The notes under the pieces are model-generated. The model was not told the origin of the DNA. It saw only the letters and a program-made list of their open reading frames with translations, and searched no databases. From the NCBI RefSeq assembly GCF_009937955.1, contig NZ_AP018439.1, positions 2,852,001 through 2,916,000 on the forward strand: 64,000 bases of DNA, given 5' to 3'. Positions 28,070 to 36,774 of this stretch are shown in pieces. Position 1 is the stretch's first letter, and the number at the start of each line of letters is the position of its first letter. This DNA is from Undibacterium sp. KW1. GTDB lineage: Bacteria; Pseudomonadota; Gammaproteobacteria; Burkholderiales; Burkholderiaceae_D. The position numbers and the translations under genes are program-made.

Positions 28070-29587
28070 TTATGCTGCGTGCAAGTCAGGCAGCGCCAAT
28101 TGCAGGACTGCGGCTTCATTCGCCTGACTGCGCTCAAGTTCACCGCTGATCTGCCCTTCACGCATGACGATGACGCGATCACAAATGCCCAATATTTCAG
28201 GTAATTCGCTGGACACCACGATCACACAGCAACCGCGCTCGGCGACTTCATGAATGATGCGATAAATTTCATTTTTTGCGCCCACATCTATGCCACGCGT
28301 CGGCTCATCCAGGATGAGTACTTTCATACCCGGTTCTGCCAGCCAGCGTGCCAGAATGACTTTTTGCTGATTGCCACCGGACAGCAAACGAATTTCCTGT
28401 TCGCGATTCGGTGTTTTTATTTTTAATCTTTGAATAAAACGATCAGCCAGTTCTGCTTCATGTTTATGTCTTAAAAATAGACCTGCCAGCAGACCATGGC
28501 GGCGACAACTGATATTGATGTTTTCTGCGACAGATGCCTCTGCCAGAATGCCTTGCTCTTTGCGATCTTCAGGGCACAAGACTATGCCTGCCTCTATGGC
28601 GGCAGCAGGTCCATGATCAGGCACACTAACGCCATCCAGCACGACACTGGAACCCGCAGCTTTTTTGTCCGCACCATATAACAGACGCATTAACTCAGTG
28701 CGGCCAGCACCAACCAGGCCAAAAAAGCCTAGCACTTCGCCGCCGCGTACACTGAAATCTTGAGCCACCGTAAGCGTCTCGCCTTTGATCTGTCTGACTA
28801 CCAGTCTTTCAGCCAGGAGCTGGCGTGGTCGGTAATCGTAAATATCGCTGAGCTCACGTCCCACCATATCATTAATGAGTACATCGCGTGGCACATCGGC
28901 CATTACCGGATGGGTGACGATTTTTTGACCATCGCGAAAAATCGTGCAGGTATCGCATAGGGCGTATAACTCTTCCAGCCTGTGAGAAATATAGATGATG
29001 GTACGACCCGCAGTACGCAAATCACGTATCAGACGAAACAGAATTTCACTTTCGCGATAAGATAAACTGCTGGTCGGCTCGTCGAAAGCAATGACCTGTG
29101 CATCTTGCAGCAGGGCCTTGCATATTTCTGCCATTTGCCTTTGAGCTATCGATAAATCACAAAGCCGGGCACCAGGATCCAGATCAACACCCATTTGTTG
29201 CAGGCGCAGGCTTACCTGACGCCGCGCCTCAACCCGGTTCACAAAACCCAGTTTTTGCGGCAAACGCCCTAATAACAAATTTTCTGCGACAGTCAGTTCC
29301 GGAACATATTGCAATTCTTGGTGAATGACGGCGATGCCCGCTGCGATGGCATCACCGGCAGACGAGAAATAACACGCGCGTCCATTCAACAACAAGCGCC
29401 CGCCATCCGGTTTGTACTGACCACCCAGTATTTTCAATAGCGTTGATTTGCCTGCGCCATTTTCACCAAGCAAGCCATGCACCGTACCTGCATGGGCGTC
29501 AAAACTGACGCCATTGAGTGCTTTCACACCAGGGAAATATTTACACACATCTTCAAACTGAAGAGATGGGGGCTGAGATGATGACAT
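28070..29587 (-). CDS. araG: sugar ABC transporter ATP-binding protein, AraG-like
   Basis: This double ATPase of 505 residues has Walker [10 protein letters not shown], signature [15 protein letters not shown] and Walker [13 protein letters not shown] in the first half, and the degenerate GLVGAGRTE with [15 protein letters not shown] and [12 protein letters not shown] in the second. It energises the AraF/AraH system encoded beside it (13 bases after araF, 18 before araH). The length matches AraG and MglA. Confidence 0.88.
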   Translation of the reverse strand: MSSSQPPSLQFEDVCKYFPGVKALNGVSFDAHAGTVHGLLGENGAGKSTLLKILGGQYKPDGGRLLLNGRACYFSSAGDAIAAGIAVIHQELQYVPELTVAENLLLGRLPQKLGFVNRVEARRQVSLRLQQMGVDLDPGARLCDLSIAQRQMAEICKALLQDAQVIAFDEPTSSLSYRESEILFRLIRDLRTAGRTIIYISHRLEELYALCDTCTIFRDGQKIVTHPVMADVPRDVLINDMVGRELSDIYDYRPRQLLAERLVVRQIKGETLTVAQDFSVRGGEVLGFFGLVGAGRTELMRLLYGADKKAAGSSVVLDGVSVPDHGPAAAIEAGIVLCPEDRKEQGILAEASVAENINISCRRHGLLAGLFLRHKHEAELADRFIQRLKIKTPNREQEIRLLSGGNQQKVILARWLAEPGMKVLILDEPTRGIDVGAKNEIYRIIHEVAERGCCVIVVSSELPEILGICDRVIVMREGQISGELERSQANEAAVLQLALPDLHAA

Positions 29588-29600
29588 GATCGGCTATGTC

Positions 29601-30626
29601 CTAAAGTCCGAATTCCGCACGTACATCACTCTGATTCCGGCGTGTCATCAAGACCCCTGTAGTCAGTATCAGCGGTGCAGGAGTCTTGTTTTCTGCTATC
29701 CATTTATACATGTTCACTGAAGTTTCATAGCCATGACGCTTGGGACTGATCAATACTGTGCCATAAAATCCAGTTGGGCTGGGTTTGGCAAATTCATTCA
29801 ATGCAGTTTTACTGCCACCTATGCCTATGCCTATGACAGCGTCACTGCGCAAGCCCCTGCCCTCAGCTGCACGCACTGTACCAAGAACAGCTTCATCGTT
29901 CATGCCAAATACCAGCCATCGTTTGAATTTTGTTTGTTTGGTCAAAGCAATATTTGCGGCATTGAAGGCACTTTCCGTATCCGTTTTTGCCTGTGCTGCA
30001 TCAACTATGTTCGCAACAGGAAAACCGCCGGCCTTTAAGGCATCCAGCGCCCCCTGAGTACGTTCACGTGCCGTAGGCAGTTGGTCAAAGGCCATACGCA
30101 TGGCACCGACTTCAGCCATGTTCCAGCCACGTGACTTCATTTCTTCCATCAGACCCTGTCCAACCTGCTTGCCAATTTCATAGGCCGAGATACCCATGTG
30201 CGGGATAGATGCTATCGGTTTGCCACTGCCATCGACAAGCTGATCATCGACCGACATCACTTTCAGATTATTTCTTTTGGCGGCACGTTCAACTGCCATA
30301 CCCAGTTTGACATCCGGCGCACAAATCACAAAGCCCTGGGCTTTCTGTGCAGCCAGGTTGTCTATGGCAGCCATCATCTTTTCACCATTAGCCACACCTA
30401 TTTTCACCAGGGAAAATCCTTTTTCCTTAGCTGCCTGTTCTGCATAACGCCATTCATCCTGGAACCAGGGTTCTTCAGCCTGCTTGACCAAAAAACCTAT
30501 TTTCACTGGATCGGCCGCCTGCGCTGCGGATACAGCTGCAAGACTGAAACAGCCAGCTACCAAAGTGAAGCCAGCGGCATTTAAGAACTGCAAGCATCTA
30601 TCTCTTATTGTGTTTTTCATCATCAT
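29601..30626 (-). CDS. araF: periplasmic sugar-binding protein, AraF-like
   Basis: At 341 residues with a Sec signal peptide (ending SAAQAADP), it resembles E. coli AraF: KIGFLVKQAEEPWFQDEW, GFVICAPDVKLGMAVE, VMSVDDQLV, VFGMNDEAVLG and GIGIGGSKTALNEF all have direct counterparts. The aligned AraF protein binds L-arabinose, D-fucose and D-galactose. Because the operon degrades galactose, galactose may be the main ligand here. Three successive ATG codons (30626, 30623, 30620) are possible starts; the first overlaps the lactonase stop by 4 bases. Confidence 0.87.
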   Translation of the reverse strand: MMMKNTIRDRCLQFLNAAGFTLVAGCFSLAAVSAAQAADPVKIGFLVKQAEEPWFQDEWRYAEQAAKEKGFSLVKIGVANGEKMMAAIDNLAAQKAQGFVICAPDVKLGMAVERAAKRNNLKVMSVDDQLVDGSGKPIASIPHMGISAYEIGKQVGQGLMEEMKSRGWNMAEVGAMRMAFDQLPTARERTQGALDALKAGGFPVANIVDAAQAKTDTESAFNAANIALTKQTKFKRWLVFGMNDEAVLGTVRAAEGRGLRSDAVIGIGIGGSKTALNEFAKPSPTGFYGTVLISPKRHGYETSVNMYKWIAENKTPAPLILTTGVLMTRRNQSDVRAEFGL

Positions 30627-31612
30627 TGTCTCTTTATTGTTTTAGGGGGCAAGGGCAATACTGAGCCTGCATCACTGTCGTCGAACAAGGTATCGGCAAC
30701 TGCGAGCGGCGCATCCATCTGCGTCACAAACAAACTACCGGCAGCTGGCATGCGGGATAATTCTTCGACACTCATTTCCTGTCGTGCGCTGCTAACCATG
30801 AGATAGTCACCATTGACACCGCCAAATGCAGGACAGGTAGGATTTTTTGTTGGTACCGATAATCGCTGCAGGCAACGCCCGTCAGGCGCGTACTGCGCCA
30901 CGCTGCCAGCGCCCCACTCTGCGTTCCACAGGCATCCATTTCTGTCAATGACAGAGCCATCTGGATAGGCTTCATCGCCCTCCGGTATGGCGAACAAACG
31001 GATATTACTGACACTGGCAGTTTCAGCGTCATAATCACACTGCTGTATGCGACGGCTTAATGTGTCGGCAAAGTACATGGTCTTGCCGTCCAGGCTGAAG
31101 CAAATGCTGTTGGCAATCGCTACAGCTGGCAAAGCCAGCCTCCGTAAACCGTAAGGTATGGAAAACTGGTAAAAGCTGGCAATAGGACGTTTTTCCGGCG
31201 CTTCATTCATAGTGCCAAATACGAAGTAACCGCGCCTGTCGGTACGCCCATCATTCACACGTGTGCGCGGCTCTGCCGGATCAACAGCAACCAGCGACTG
31301 TACTGGCAACTGGACTGTCGTAGCCGGACTCGTCGTCAACTGCGCCAATGATGCAGGCACTGCTGCATTTTTTGGCAAGCTGGCAAAACACAGGCGCTTT
31401 GCCAATCCAAGCAAAATACGGCCTGAACGACAATGAACAAAAGAACCCAATCTATCTGGCAATCTGTAAGTGACTACAGCCTGACCAGGTTTCCAGTTTT
31501 GCAAACTCGCTGCCTCAATATCAGTCCACCACCAGCTTTCTGTATTATCTTGCCAGCTCAAACCCTCACCCAATGTAGCTGTATGCGCCAGAGCCTGTTG
31601 CAGATGATTCAT
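30623..31612 (-). CDS. SMP-30/gluconolactonase-family sugar lactonase
   Basis: The 329-residue cytoplasmic protein is a six-bladed propeller lactonase. Visible metal-site elements are the Glu in TLGEGLSW, NDGRTDRRGYFVFGTMN, an Asn in ANSICFSLDGKTMYF and the Asp of YPDGSVIDRNGCLWNAEW. It should hydrolyse the galactono- (or arabino-) lactone produced by the SDR enzyme. It is translationally coupled on both sides: ATGA overlap with dgoA upstream and a 4-base overlap with araF downstream. Confidence 0.87.
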   Translation of the reverse strand: MNHLQQALAHTATLGEGLSWQDNTESWWWTDIEAASLQNWKPGQAVVTYRLPDRLGSFVHCRSGRILLGLAKRLCFASLPKNAAVPASLAQLTTSPATTVQLPVQSLVAVDPAEPRTRVNDGRTDRRGYFVFGTMNEAPEKRPIASFYQFSIPYGLRRLALPAVAIANSICFSLDGKTMYFADTLSRRIQQCDYDAETASVSNIRLFAIPEGDEAYPDGSVIDRNGCLWNAEWGAGSVAQYAPDGRCLQRLSVPTKNPTCPAFGGVNGDYLMVSSARQEMSVEELSRMPAAGSLFVTQMDAPLAVADTLFDDSDAGSVLPLPPKTIKRQ

Positions 31613-32274
31613 TGCAAAACCTCATTTGATTTTTTTACCATACCTGCTCTGAGGGCTTTTATAAAATCAAGTGCCTTGGCTCTTATTTTTACAGCATCCA
31701 TTCCTGGTTTATACAAAGCTGAGCCGAGACCAAATCCGCTGGCACCTGCACGAAGGTAGTCATCCATATTGTCAGGGGTAATCCCTCCCACTGGCAAGAG
31801 ACGCAAGCTGACAGGCAAAACAGCCCTCATCGCCCGTACTATAGGCGGCGTGACCAATTCTGCAGGAAAGAGCTTGACTGCATCTGCACCTGCATACATC
31901 GCCGCAAATGCCTCTGTCAGTGAGCTTGCCCCTGGTACGCAATACAGGCCCTGTTTTTTTGCTTCCCTGATGACCATTACATCAGCGTGCGGCATGACGA
32001 TCAAACGTCCACCCGCATCACGTACCTGGCGGACGGCATCCAGCGTCAACACAGTACCTGCACCTGTCAGCGCATCAGATGGCAGACAACGACTTAGCAT
32101 GCCTATCGATTCGAGCGCAGATGGTGAATTCAGCGGGACTTCAATGATGCGAAAACCGGCTTCATATAAATTTGCAGCGATGGATTCCACTTCTTCAGGA
32201 TGTATGCCGCGCAAGATGGCAATCAAGGGTAAATCAGCAAATGCCTGATCGAATGTGGCGGGAATGGTTTTCAT
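31609..32274 (-). CDS. dgoA: 2-dehydro-3-deoxy-6-phosphogalactonate aldolase
   Basis: This class I aldolase of about 221 residues splits KDPGal to pyruvate and glyceraldehyde-3-phosphate. The Schiff-base Lys is in DAVKLFPAEL, the catalytic Glu in RIIEVPLNSP and the phosphate loop in LLPVGGITPDN. The start ATG 32274 is chosen because GAAGGAA is 5 bases upstream; the frame is open 24 codons further and would overlap dgoK. It is the fourth reaction of the De Ley-Doudoroff route encoded in this operon. The family also contains KDPG aldolases; DgoA is chosen from the context of DgoD and DgoK. Confidence 0.9.
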   Translation of the reverse strand: MKTIPATFDQAFADLPLIAILRGIHPEEVESIAANLYEAGFRIIEVPLNSPSALESIGMLSRCLPSDALTGAGTVLTLDAVRQVRDAGGRLIVMPHADVMVIREAKKQGLYCVPGASSLTEAFAAMYAGADAVKLFPAELVTPPIVRAMRAVLPVSLRLLPVGGITPDNMDDYLRAGASGFGLGSALYKPGMDAVKIRAKALDFIKALRAGMVKKSNEVLQ

Positions 32275-32306
32275 GAAATTCCTTCGGGTGGTGTTAATGT
32301 CCATAC

Positions 32307-33308
32307 TCAGGATCTCAGCATGCCTGCGGTGAACGCCAGATGCCACAAACCCGCCGGTGCGCTATTCAGCAATACAGCATCTGGCTTGAAGCCAAAACGT
32401 GACAGCGCCAGGGAATAACGCCCACAAAGAGACGCGTCCCCTATCAATATCAATGGCGCATGTGCCAGACCGTGCTCAGAGCGCCAATGCAAACCAGCCA
32501 GTAACTCATTGGCTATCAATAAACCAGATAAGTAATCCGCCAGTCCATCAGGTGGCATATCACCCATCAAGCCCAGGGTGCGCACACTGAACAATTGATG
32601 ACTCAAGCCTTGCGCCATCATCTTGCGGGCAACATCCAGGCCGGCAACAAAACTGGCATCACTACTCTCCCCCTGCACGGCAGGCATCAAACGGCCAAGA
32701 ACCGAATGCTGCTTGAGTACGGCGAACAATTCCCCCGTCATGTGTGTGGCAAAAGCCTGTACTTTTCCATCCACAATACTGGCCCATTTCGAATGTGTAC
32801 CGGGCATGACTATGCATGACCGGCTGGCCCAGTCTGGCTGACCTTGCAGTGCACCTACGATCTGGGTTTCTTCGCCACGCATGACGTCAGGCGCATCGCC
32901 GCGATATAACAAGCCCGGCACAATACCCAGGCGTGAAGGCACCGAGCGTAAATTTCCGGCATCTATAGATAGAATATTGATGGCAATATCATGTGCGTCT
33001 GCCGGACTTTGCACATAGGGCACCTCTTGCCAGCCATGCTTGCTGCCAACCATGCCGCAAGCCAGCAAAGGAACATCAGGCCAGTTTGTCAGCCAGTCAC
33101 CGGCCAGTTCCTGCAGTTCCCGCACATAAGCAGCTTGCCCGCCCTGCATGACAGAAATACCGGAAGCTGCTTCCCGGCTATCGATAAGTTGACCATTCTG
33201 TCCGATCAAGAAAATCCGCAAGCCTGTACTACCCCAGTCAATACCGATCAGGCTCACATTTTCTTTAGCATTCAAAGGCAAAACTGCTTTGCTTTGTGTG
33301 ATATTCAT
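32307..33308 (-). CDS. dgoK: 2-dehydro-3-deoxygalactonokinase
   Basis: At about 333 residues it matches DgoK, a small kinase of the ASKHA fold: LIGIDWGSTGLRIFLI (phosphate 1 loop), ACGMVGSKHGWQEVPYV, the VMPGTHSKWASI segment and GLLIANELLAG. It converts KDGal to KDPGal. I prefer the ATG at 33308, which follows the dgoD stop by two bases; an ATG at 33317 overlapping dgoD is also possible. Operon order dgoD-dgoK-dgoA mirrors the order of the reactions. Confidence 0.92.
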   Translation of the reverse strand: MNITQSKAVLPLNAKENVSLIGIDWGSTGLRIFLIGQNGQLIDSREAASGISVMQGGQAAYVRELQELAGDWLTNWPDVPLLACGMVGSKHGWQEVPYVQSPADAHDIAINILSIDAGNLRSVPSRLGIVPGLLYRGDAPDVMRGEETQIVGALQGQPDWASRSCIVMPGTHSKWASIVDGKVQAFATHMTGELFAVLKQHSVLGRLMPAVQGESSDASFVAGLDVARKMMAQGLSHQLFSVRTLGLMGDMPPDGLADYLSGLLIANELLAGLHWRSEHGLAHAPLILIGDASLCGRYSLALSRFGFKPDAVLLNSAPAGLWHLAFTAGMLRS

Positions 33309-33310
33309 TT

Positions 33311-34459
33311 CTACCATTCCGCAACGCTGCCATCTGGATGCCGCCACAAAGGATTACGCCAGTCAGGAGCGCGCAAGCTGGCCTCTTTCACGCGTTCTTC
33401 ATCAATTTCCACACCCAGACCTGGTTTCGGCAAGGCAGCTATATAGCCATCCGTAATGCGTAAATCTTCGCGGTTGATGACGTAGTCAAGCAGCTCTGCA
33501 TCCTTGTTGTAATGGATGCCCATGCTTTGTTCTTGCAAGACTGCATTGTGAGCGACAAAGTCGAGTTGCAAACATGCTGCAAGCGCAATCGGCCCCAAAG
33601 GACAATGCGGTGCCAGAGCAATGTCATAGGCTTCTGCCATTGCGGCAATTTTATGGCATTCAGAAATACCACCAGCATGGGACAGATCAGGCTGGACGAT
33701 GGCAATGCCTCCTTCCTGAAACACCCGTTTGAATTCAAAACGGGAATACATGCGTTCGCCAGCGGCCAATGGTATAGCCGTGCTTTCTGCCAGGCGTGGA
33801 TAATATTCAGCCTGTTCTGCCAATACAGGTTCTTCTACAAACAAAGGACGATATGGCTCCAGAGCACGCAACAAAACCTTGGCCATGGGCGCAGCCACGC
33901 GACCATGAAAATCAATGCCAAATTCGATCTGACTGCCAAACGCTTCACGAATCTCGGCAATACGGCCTACCGCGGCATCAACTGCCGCAGCGCTGTCAAT
34001 GATGCCGAATTCTTCTGTGCCGTTCATCTTGAAGGTATCAAAGCCCGCTTCGCGCAGACGACGAATATCAGCAATCACGTCAGCAGGTCTATCACCGCCG
34101 ACCCAGCTATAGGTTTTCATGCGGTCACGCACCAGGCCACCCAGCAATTGATACACCGGCACACCCAGGGCTTTGCCCTTGATATCCCACAGTGCTTGAT
34201 CAATGCCTGCCATGGCGCTCATGAGTATGGCTCCACCGCGATAAAAACTACCGCGATACATGACTTGCCAGAGATCATTGATGCGGGCCGGGTCTTGCCC
34301 TATCAGATAAGGCGCAAATTCCTGCACTGCGGTTTCTACAGTTCGCGCCCGCCCTTCTATGACAGGCTCGCCCCAACCGACGATACCCTCATCGGTTTCT
34401 ATCTTCAGCAACATCCACCTTGGAGGAACACGGTAAGTAGTCAGTTTTGTTATTTTCAT
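33311..34459 (-). CDS. dgoD: D-galactonate dehydratase
   Basis: This enolase-superfamily enzyme of 382 residues equals the E. coli DgoD length. It dehydrates D-galactonate to 2-keto-3-deoxygalactonate. Metal and acid-base residues lie in [10 protein letters not shown] (Asp, His), FVEEPV (Glu), AAGERMYSR (Glu) and [10 protein letters not shown] (His). It is the first gene of the nine-gene operon that runs to the LysR gene at 25240. The ATG at 34459 is the start that matches the family N-terminus [15 protein letters not shown]. Confidence 0.95.
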   Translation of the reverse strand: MKITKLTTYRVPPRWMLLKIETDEGIVGWGEPVIEGRARTVETAVQEFAPYLIGQDPARINDLWQVMYRGSFYRGGAILMSAMAGIDQALWDIKGKALGVPVYQLLGGLVRDRMKTYSWVGGDRPADVIADIRRLREAGFDTFKMNGTEEFGIIDSAAAVDAAVGRIAEIREAFGSQIEFGIDFHGRVAAPMAKVLLRALEPYRPLFVEEPVLAEQAEYYPRLAESTAIPLAAGERMYSRFEFKRVFQEGGIAIVQPDLSHAGGISECHKIAAMAEAYDIALAPHCPLGPIALAACLQLDFVAHNAVLQEQSMGIHYNKDAELLDYVINREDLRITDGYIAALPKPGLGVEIDEERVKEASLRAPDWRNPLWRHPDGSVAEW

Positions 34460-34515
34460 GACGCAATGGCTAAGCAAATGAAGTCATGAGTGTAGATGGG
34501 CACACACGATAAGAA

Positions 34516-34547
34516 ATATGAATTAACTGACCGGAAGTATATGAATT
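34516..34547 (-). promoter_or_regulatory. direct repeat upstream of dgoD, candidate operator
   Basis: ATATGAATT occurs at 34516-34524 and again at 34539-34547, 23 bases (about two helical turns) apart, in the 150-bp space upstream of dgoD. A LysR-type regulator is encoded at the end of the operon, so a role in its binding is possible. Inference from spacing and position only. Confidence 0.4.
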
Positions 34548-34609
34548 TGGCATAGCTGTTGACATGCACAATTCAAGAGACCCATCAATAGAAATGCCGC
34601 AGCACACAA

Positions 34610-36304
34610 CTACAGGCTTTCGCGATCCACCTGTTTGCGCTGTATATCTGCCAGACCACTGCAATCTTTAACAGAGAAATCTTTTACGTCCTGCAGACTA
34701 AAACCCGGTGTACCAGGTTGAAGAGGAAAGTTCACGTGGTCAAAATAAGCACGGCTCACATCATGCAAAGCAAAGGCTGGCCTGTTGTCTGGCTGCGCAC
34801 ATTTGATATCAACATGATGCAACTCCAGATTATTGACATGACGTGCGAACACCGCATGTGCGGGGCTGAGGCCAAACATGCTGGGTTCGGGATAACTACC
34901 AGCATTTTCTGGTGGATTGGCAGCTACTTTGCCAAGCTCACCACCGCCATGATGTAGAACGTGCATATTACTGATACGCACATCTTCTACAGGATAGCCA
35001 GGCACGCCACTAATGATGGATGCATAACGTGAATCAGCTCCTGACACCGTGATATTACTGATATTAATGCGCCGGATAGCCCCGGTCACCGCACCTTCCG
35101 GTGCGCGCAAACGGCTACCCAGGCGGATGAATATAGGGGGATTGGTCAAATCGCGCATGGTCAGATTGCTGACACTGATGTCCTCAATAATGGCACCATC
35201 AACGCTTTCTATGGCCAGCCCGCGGCAACGCTCAAAAATACAATTTGAAATGGCGATATTGCGAAAACCACCATTAGATTCAGTACCCAGCTTGATGCGT
35301 CCAGTCACACCCTCCTTATCTGGCGCAAACTCTTGCTTGCGCTGGAAACTACCATCCAGAAAAGTACCAAGATCAAAGCCTGATACCTGGCAATTAGTGA
35401 TGCTGACATTTTCAGTAAAGCGCTTATAACCCAGTGCAAATGAGCTTTTCAGGCAGATTGCATCGTCATTGGGAGAATTGATACTGCAATTGGATATGTG
35501 AACATTGCGGCAGCAATCTATATCAAAGCCATCCCTGTCGGTATCCACTTTCAAATTATCTATCGTCATATTGTCAGCAGCAGTTGCCAGCAAGGCAAAG
35601 TGTCCGCCGTTGAAAATACTGATATCACGCAAGATAATGTTTTTACAGTTTTTAAGAGCAATCGCCTTATTGGCTTTGCCCACCATATCAGCGCCGTAAG
35701 CCTTGTTACCACTGCGTTCACCGTGCGGATCGCTATTGCCAAGGCTGAGTGGCATATCACCAGGCTTGGCCACGCGACGCGGTCCAGGGCCAGCATGTGT
35801 CAGACCCTGGCCATAGATGAGTCCGCTACCCAGAATAGCGATATGTTCAAGATCTTCGCCCCAGATCAGGCTATTGTGCCAGTGGCTGTGCCCAAAATCC
35901 TGATAAGCATCCCATTCGTTAGGCTCTGCCTCGTCGTAGCTGCCACCATGCTTTGCCGGGTCTGCAGCAATCAGTGTGGCACCTGCATCCAGATACAGAG
36001 TGACATGGCTTTGCAGGCGAATCGAGAAACTCAGGTATTTGCCAGCAGGGAAATATACTGTCCCACCACCTGCCGCAGCAGCAGCTTTGATGGCGCGATT
36101 GATCGCATCAGTATCAAGCTTCTTACCATTGCCATTGGCACCAAAACCCCGGACATTAAAATTGCTTGCCGGATTGACTTTTCCAACAATTTTTCCTTGC
36201 GCCATTACCGGTAAAGCATGCAAAGGCAACACGGTAGCTACAGCTCCAGTACCAAATATACGCAAAAAGTTTCGTCGCAATGGCGATGATGTCTGCTTAC
36301 TCAA
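34610..36304 (-). CDS. Tat-exported GH28 glycosidase, rhamnogalacturonidase-like
   Basis: The 564-residue protein starts with a twin-arginine signal (RRNFLRIFG, cleavage near PVMAQ) and a right-handed beta-helix of the GH28 family. The active site is seen as DTDRDGFDIDCCRNV, SPNDDAICLKSSF, LGTESNGGFRN and a late RINISNI segment. The long insert after the DD motif and the extra C-terminal coils suggest the exo-acting rhamnogalacturonidase type more than endo-polygalacturonase. It would release GalA from RG-I oligomers in the periplasm. It lies 150 bases upstream of dgoD and is divergent from the GH43-GH35 gene. Confidence 0.82.
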   Translation of the reverse strand: MSKQTSSPLRRNFLRIFGTGAVATVLPLHALPVMAQGKIVGKVNPASNFNVRGFGANGNGKKLDTDAINRAIKAAAAAGGGTVYFPAGKYLSFSIRLQSHVTLYLDAGATLIAADPAKHGGSYDEAEPNEWDAYQDFGHSHWHNSLIWGEDLEHIAILGSGLIYGQGLTHAGPGPRRVAKPGDMPLSLGNSDPHGERSGNKAYGADMVGKANKAIALKNCKNIILRDISIFNGGHFALLATAADNMTIDNLKVDTDRDGFDIDCCRNVHISNCSINSPNDDAICLKSSFALGYKRFTENVSITNCQVSGFDLGTFLDGSFQRKQEFAPDKEGVTGRIKLGTESNGGFRNIAISNCIFERCRGLAIESVDGAIIEDISVSNLTMRDLTNPPIFIRLGSRLRAPEGAVTGAIRRINISNITVSGADSRYASIISGVPGYPVEDVRISNMHVLHHGGGELGKVAANPPENAGSYPEPSMFGLSPAHAVFARHVNNLELHHVDIKCAQPDNRPAFALHDVSRAYFDHVNFPLQPGTPGFSLQDVKDFSVKDCSGLADIQRKQVDRESL

Positions 36305-36774
36305 TTTTTTTGTCCCCTACTTATTTTTCTGGATATGTTTTCTTTTTATACATGGCGGTATCGATTGAGATTACCATTAAAAAACCAGGGAACGTCCAGT
36401 CAAAATGTTCAACTTGATGATTAATAATGAGCAGATCTCTGAGTATTCCAAAAAAAAGCATCAATTACCGTGAGCTGATTTGGTGAATAACATATAACAA
36501 ACCGTAAATTGCCTGAAAAAAGCCGAAATAATCTGCTATTGCTCATGAGCGTGATTACATCACTCGCTGCAGTTGACAGGTTTTAACGCGAAATTGATAC
36601 TCGAAACAATAAGCTGCATCTTTATTTATTAATGTGGCGATAAAAACAGAGGCATCTCACACCAAGCCCAGGCCAATCAAGTACCTGAGCCAGACAGACA
36701 TAGCGCATCGCCCGGTGTGGGCATACATCTACTCATTCCCAATTCTTTGTTTGACCATGATCAGAAGGAAAATG
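36305..36774. promoter_or_regulatory. divergent control region, GH28 / GH43-GH35
   Basis: This 470-bp gap contains a perfect dyad GTGAT-TAC-ATCAC at 36551-36563, whose right part continues as ACATCACTCGCT; ACATCACTTGCT occurs in the rhaD-rhaR spacer at 12191-12202. GAGCTGATT at 36472-36480 also resembles the TGAT elements there. The frame of the plus-strand gene is open back to 36634, but the ribosome site puts its start near 36775. No clear promoter boxes were found. Confidence 0.45.

Noticed and set aside
33512..34489. Long open frame (325 codons) antisense to dgoD
   Set aside because: The composition is unlike a real protein, and dgoD is certain on the other strand.
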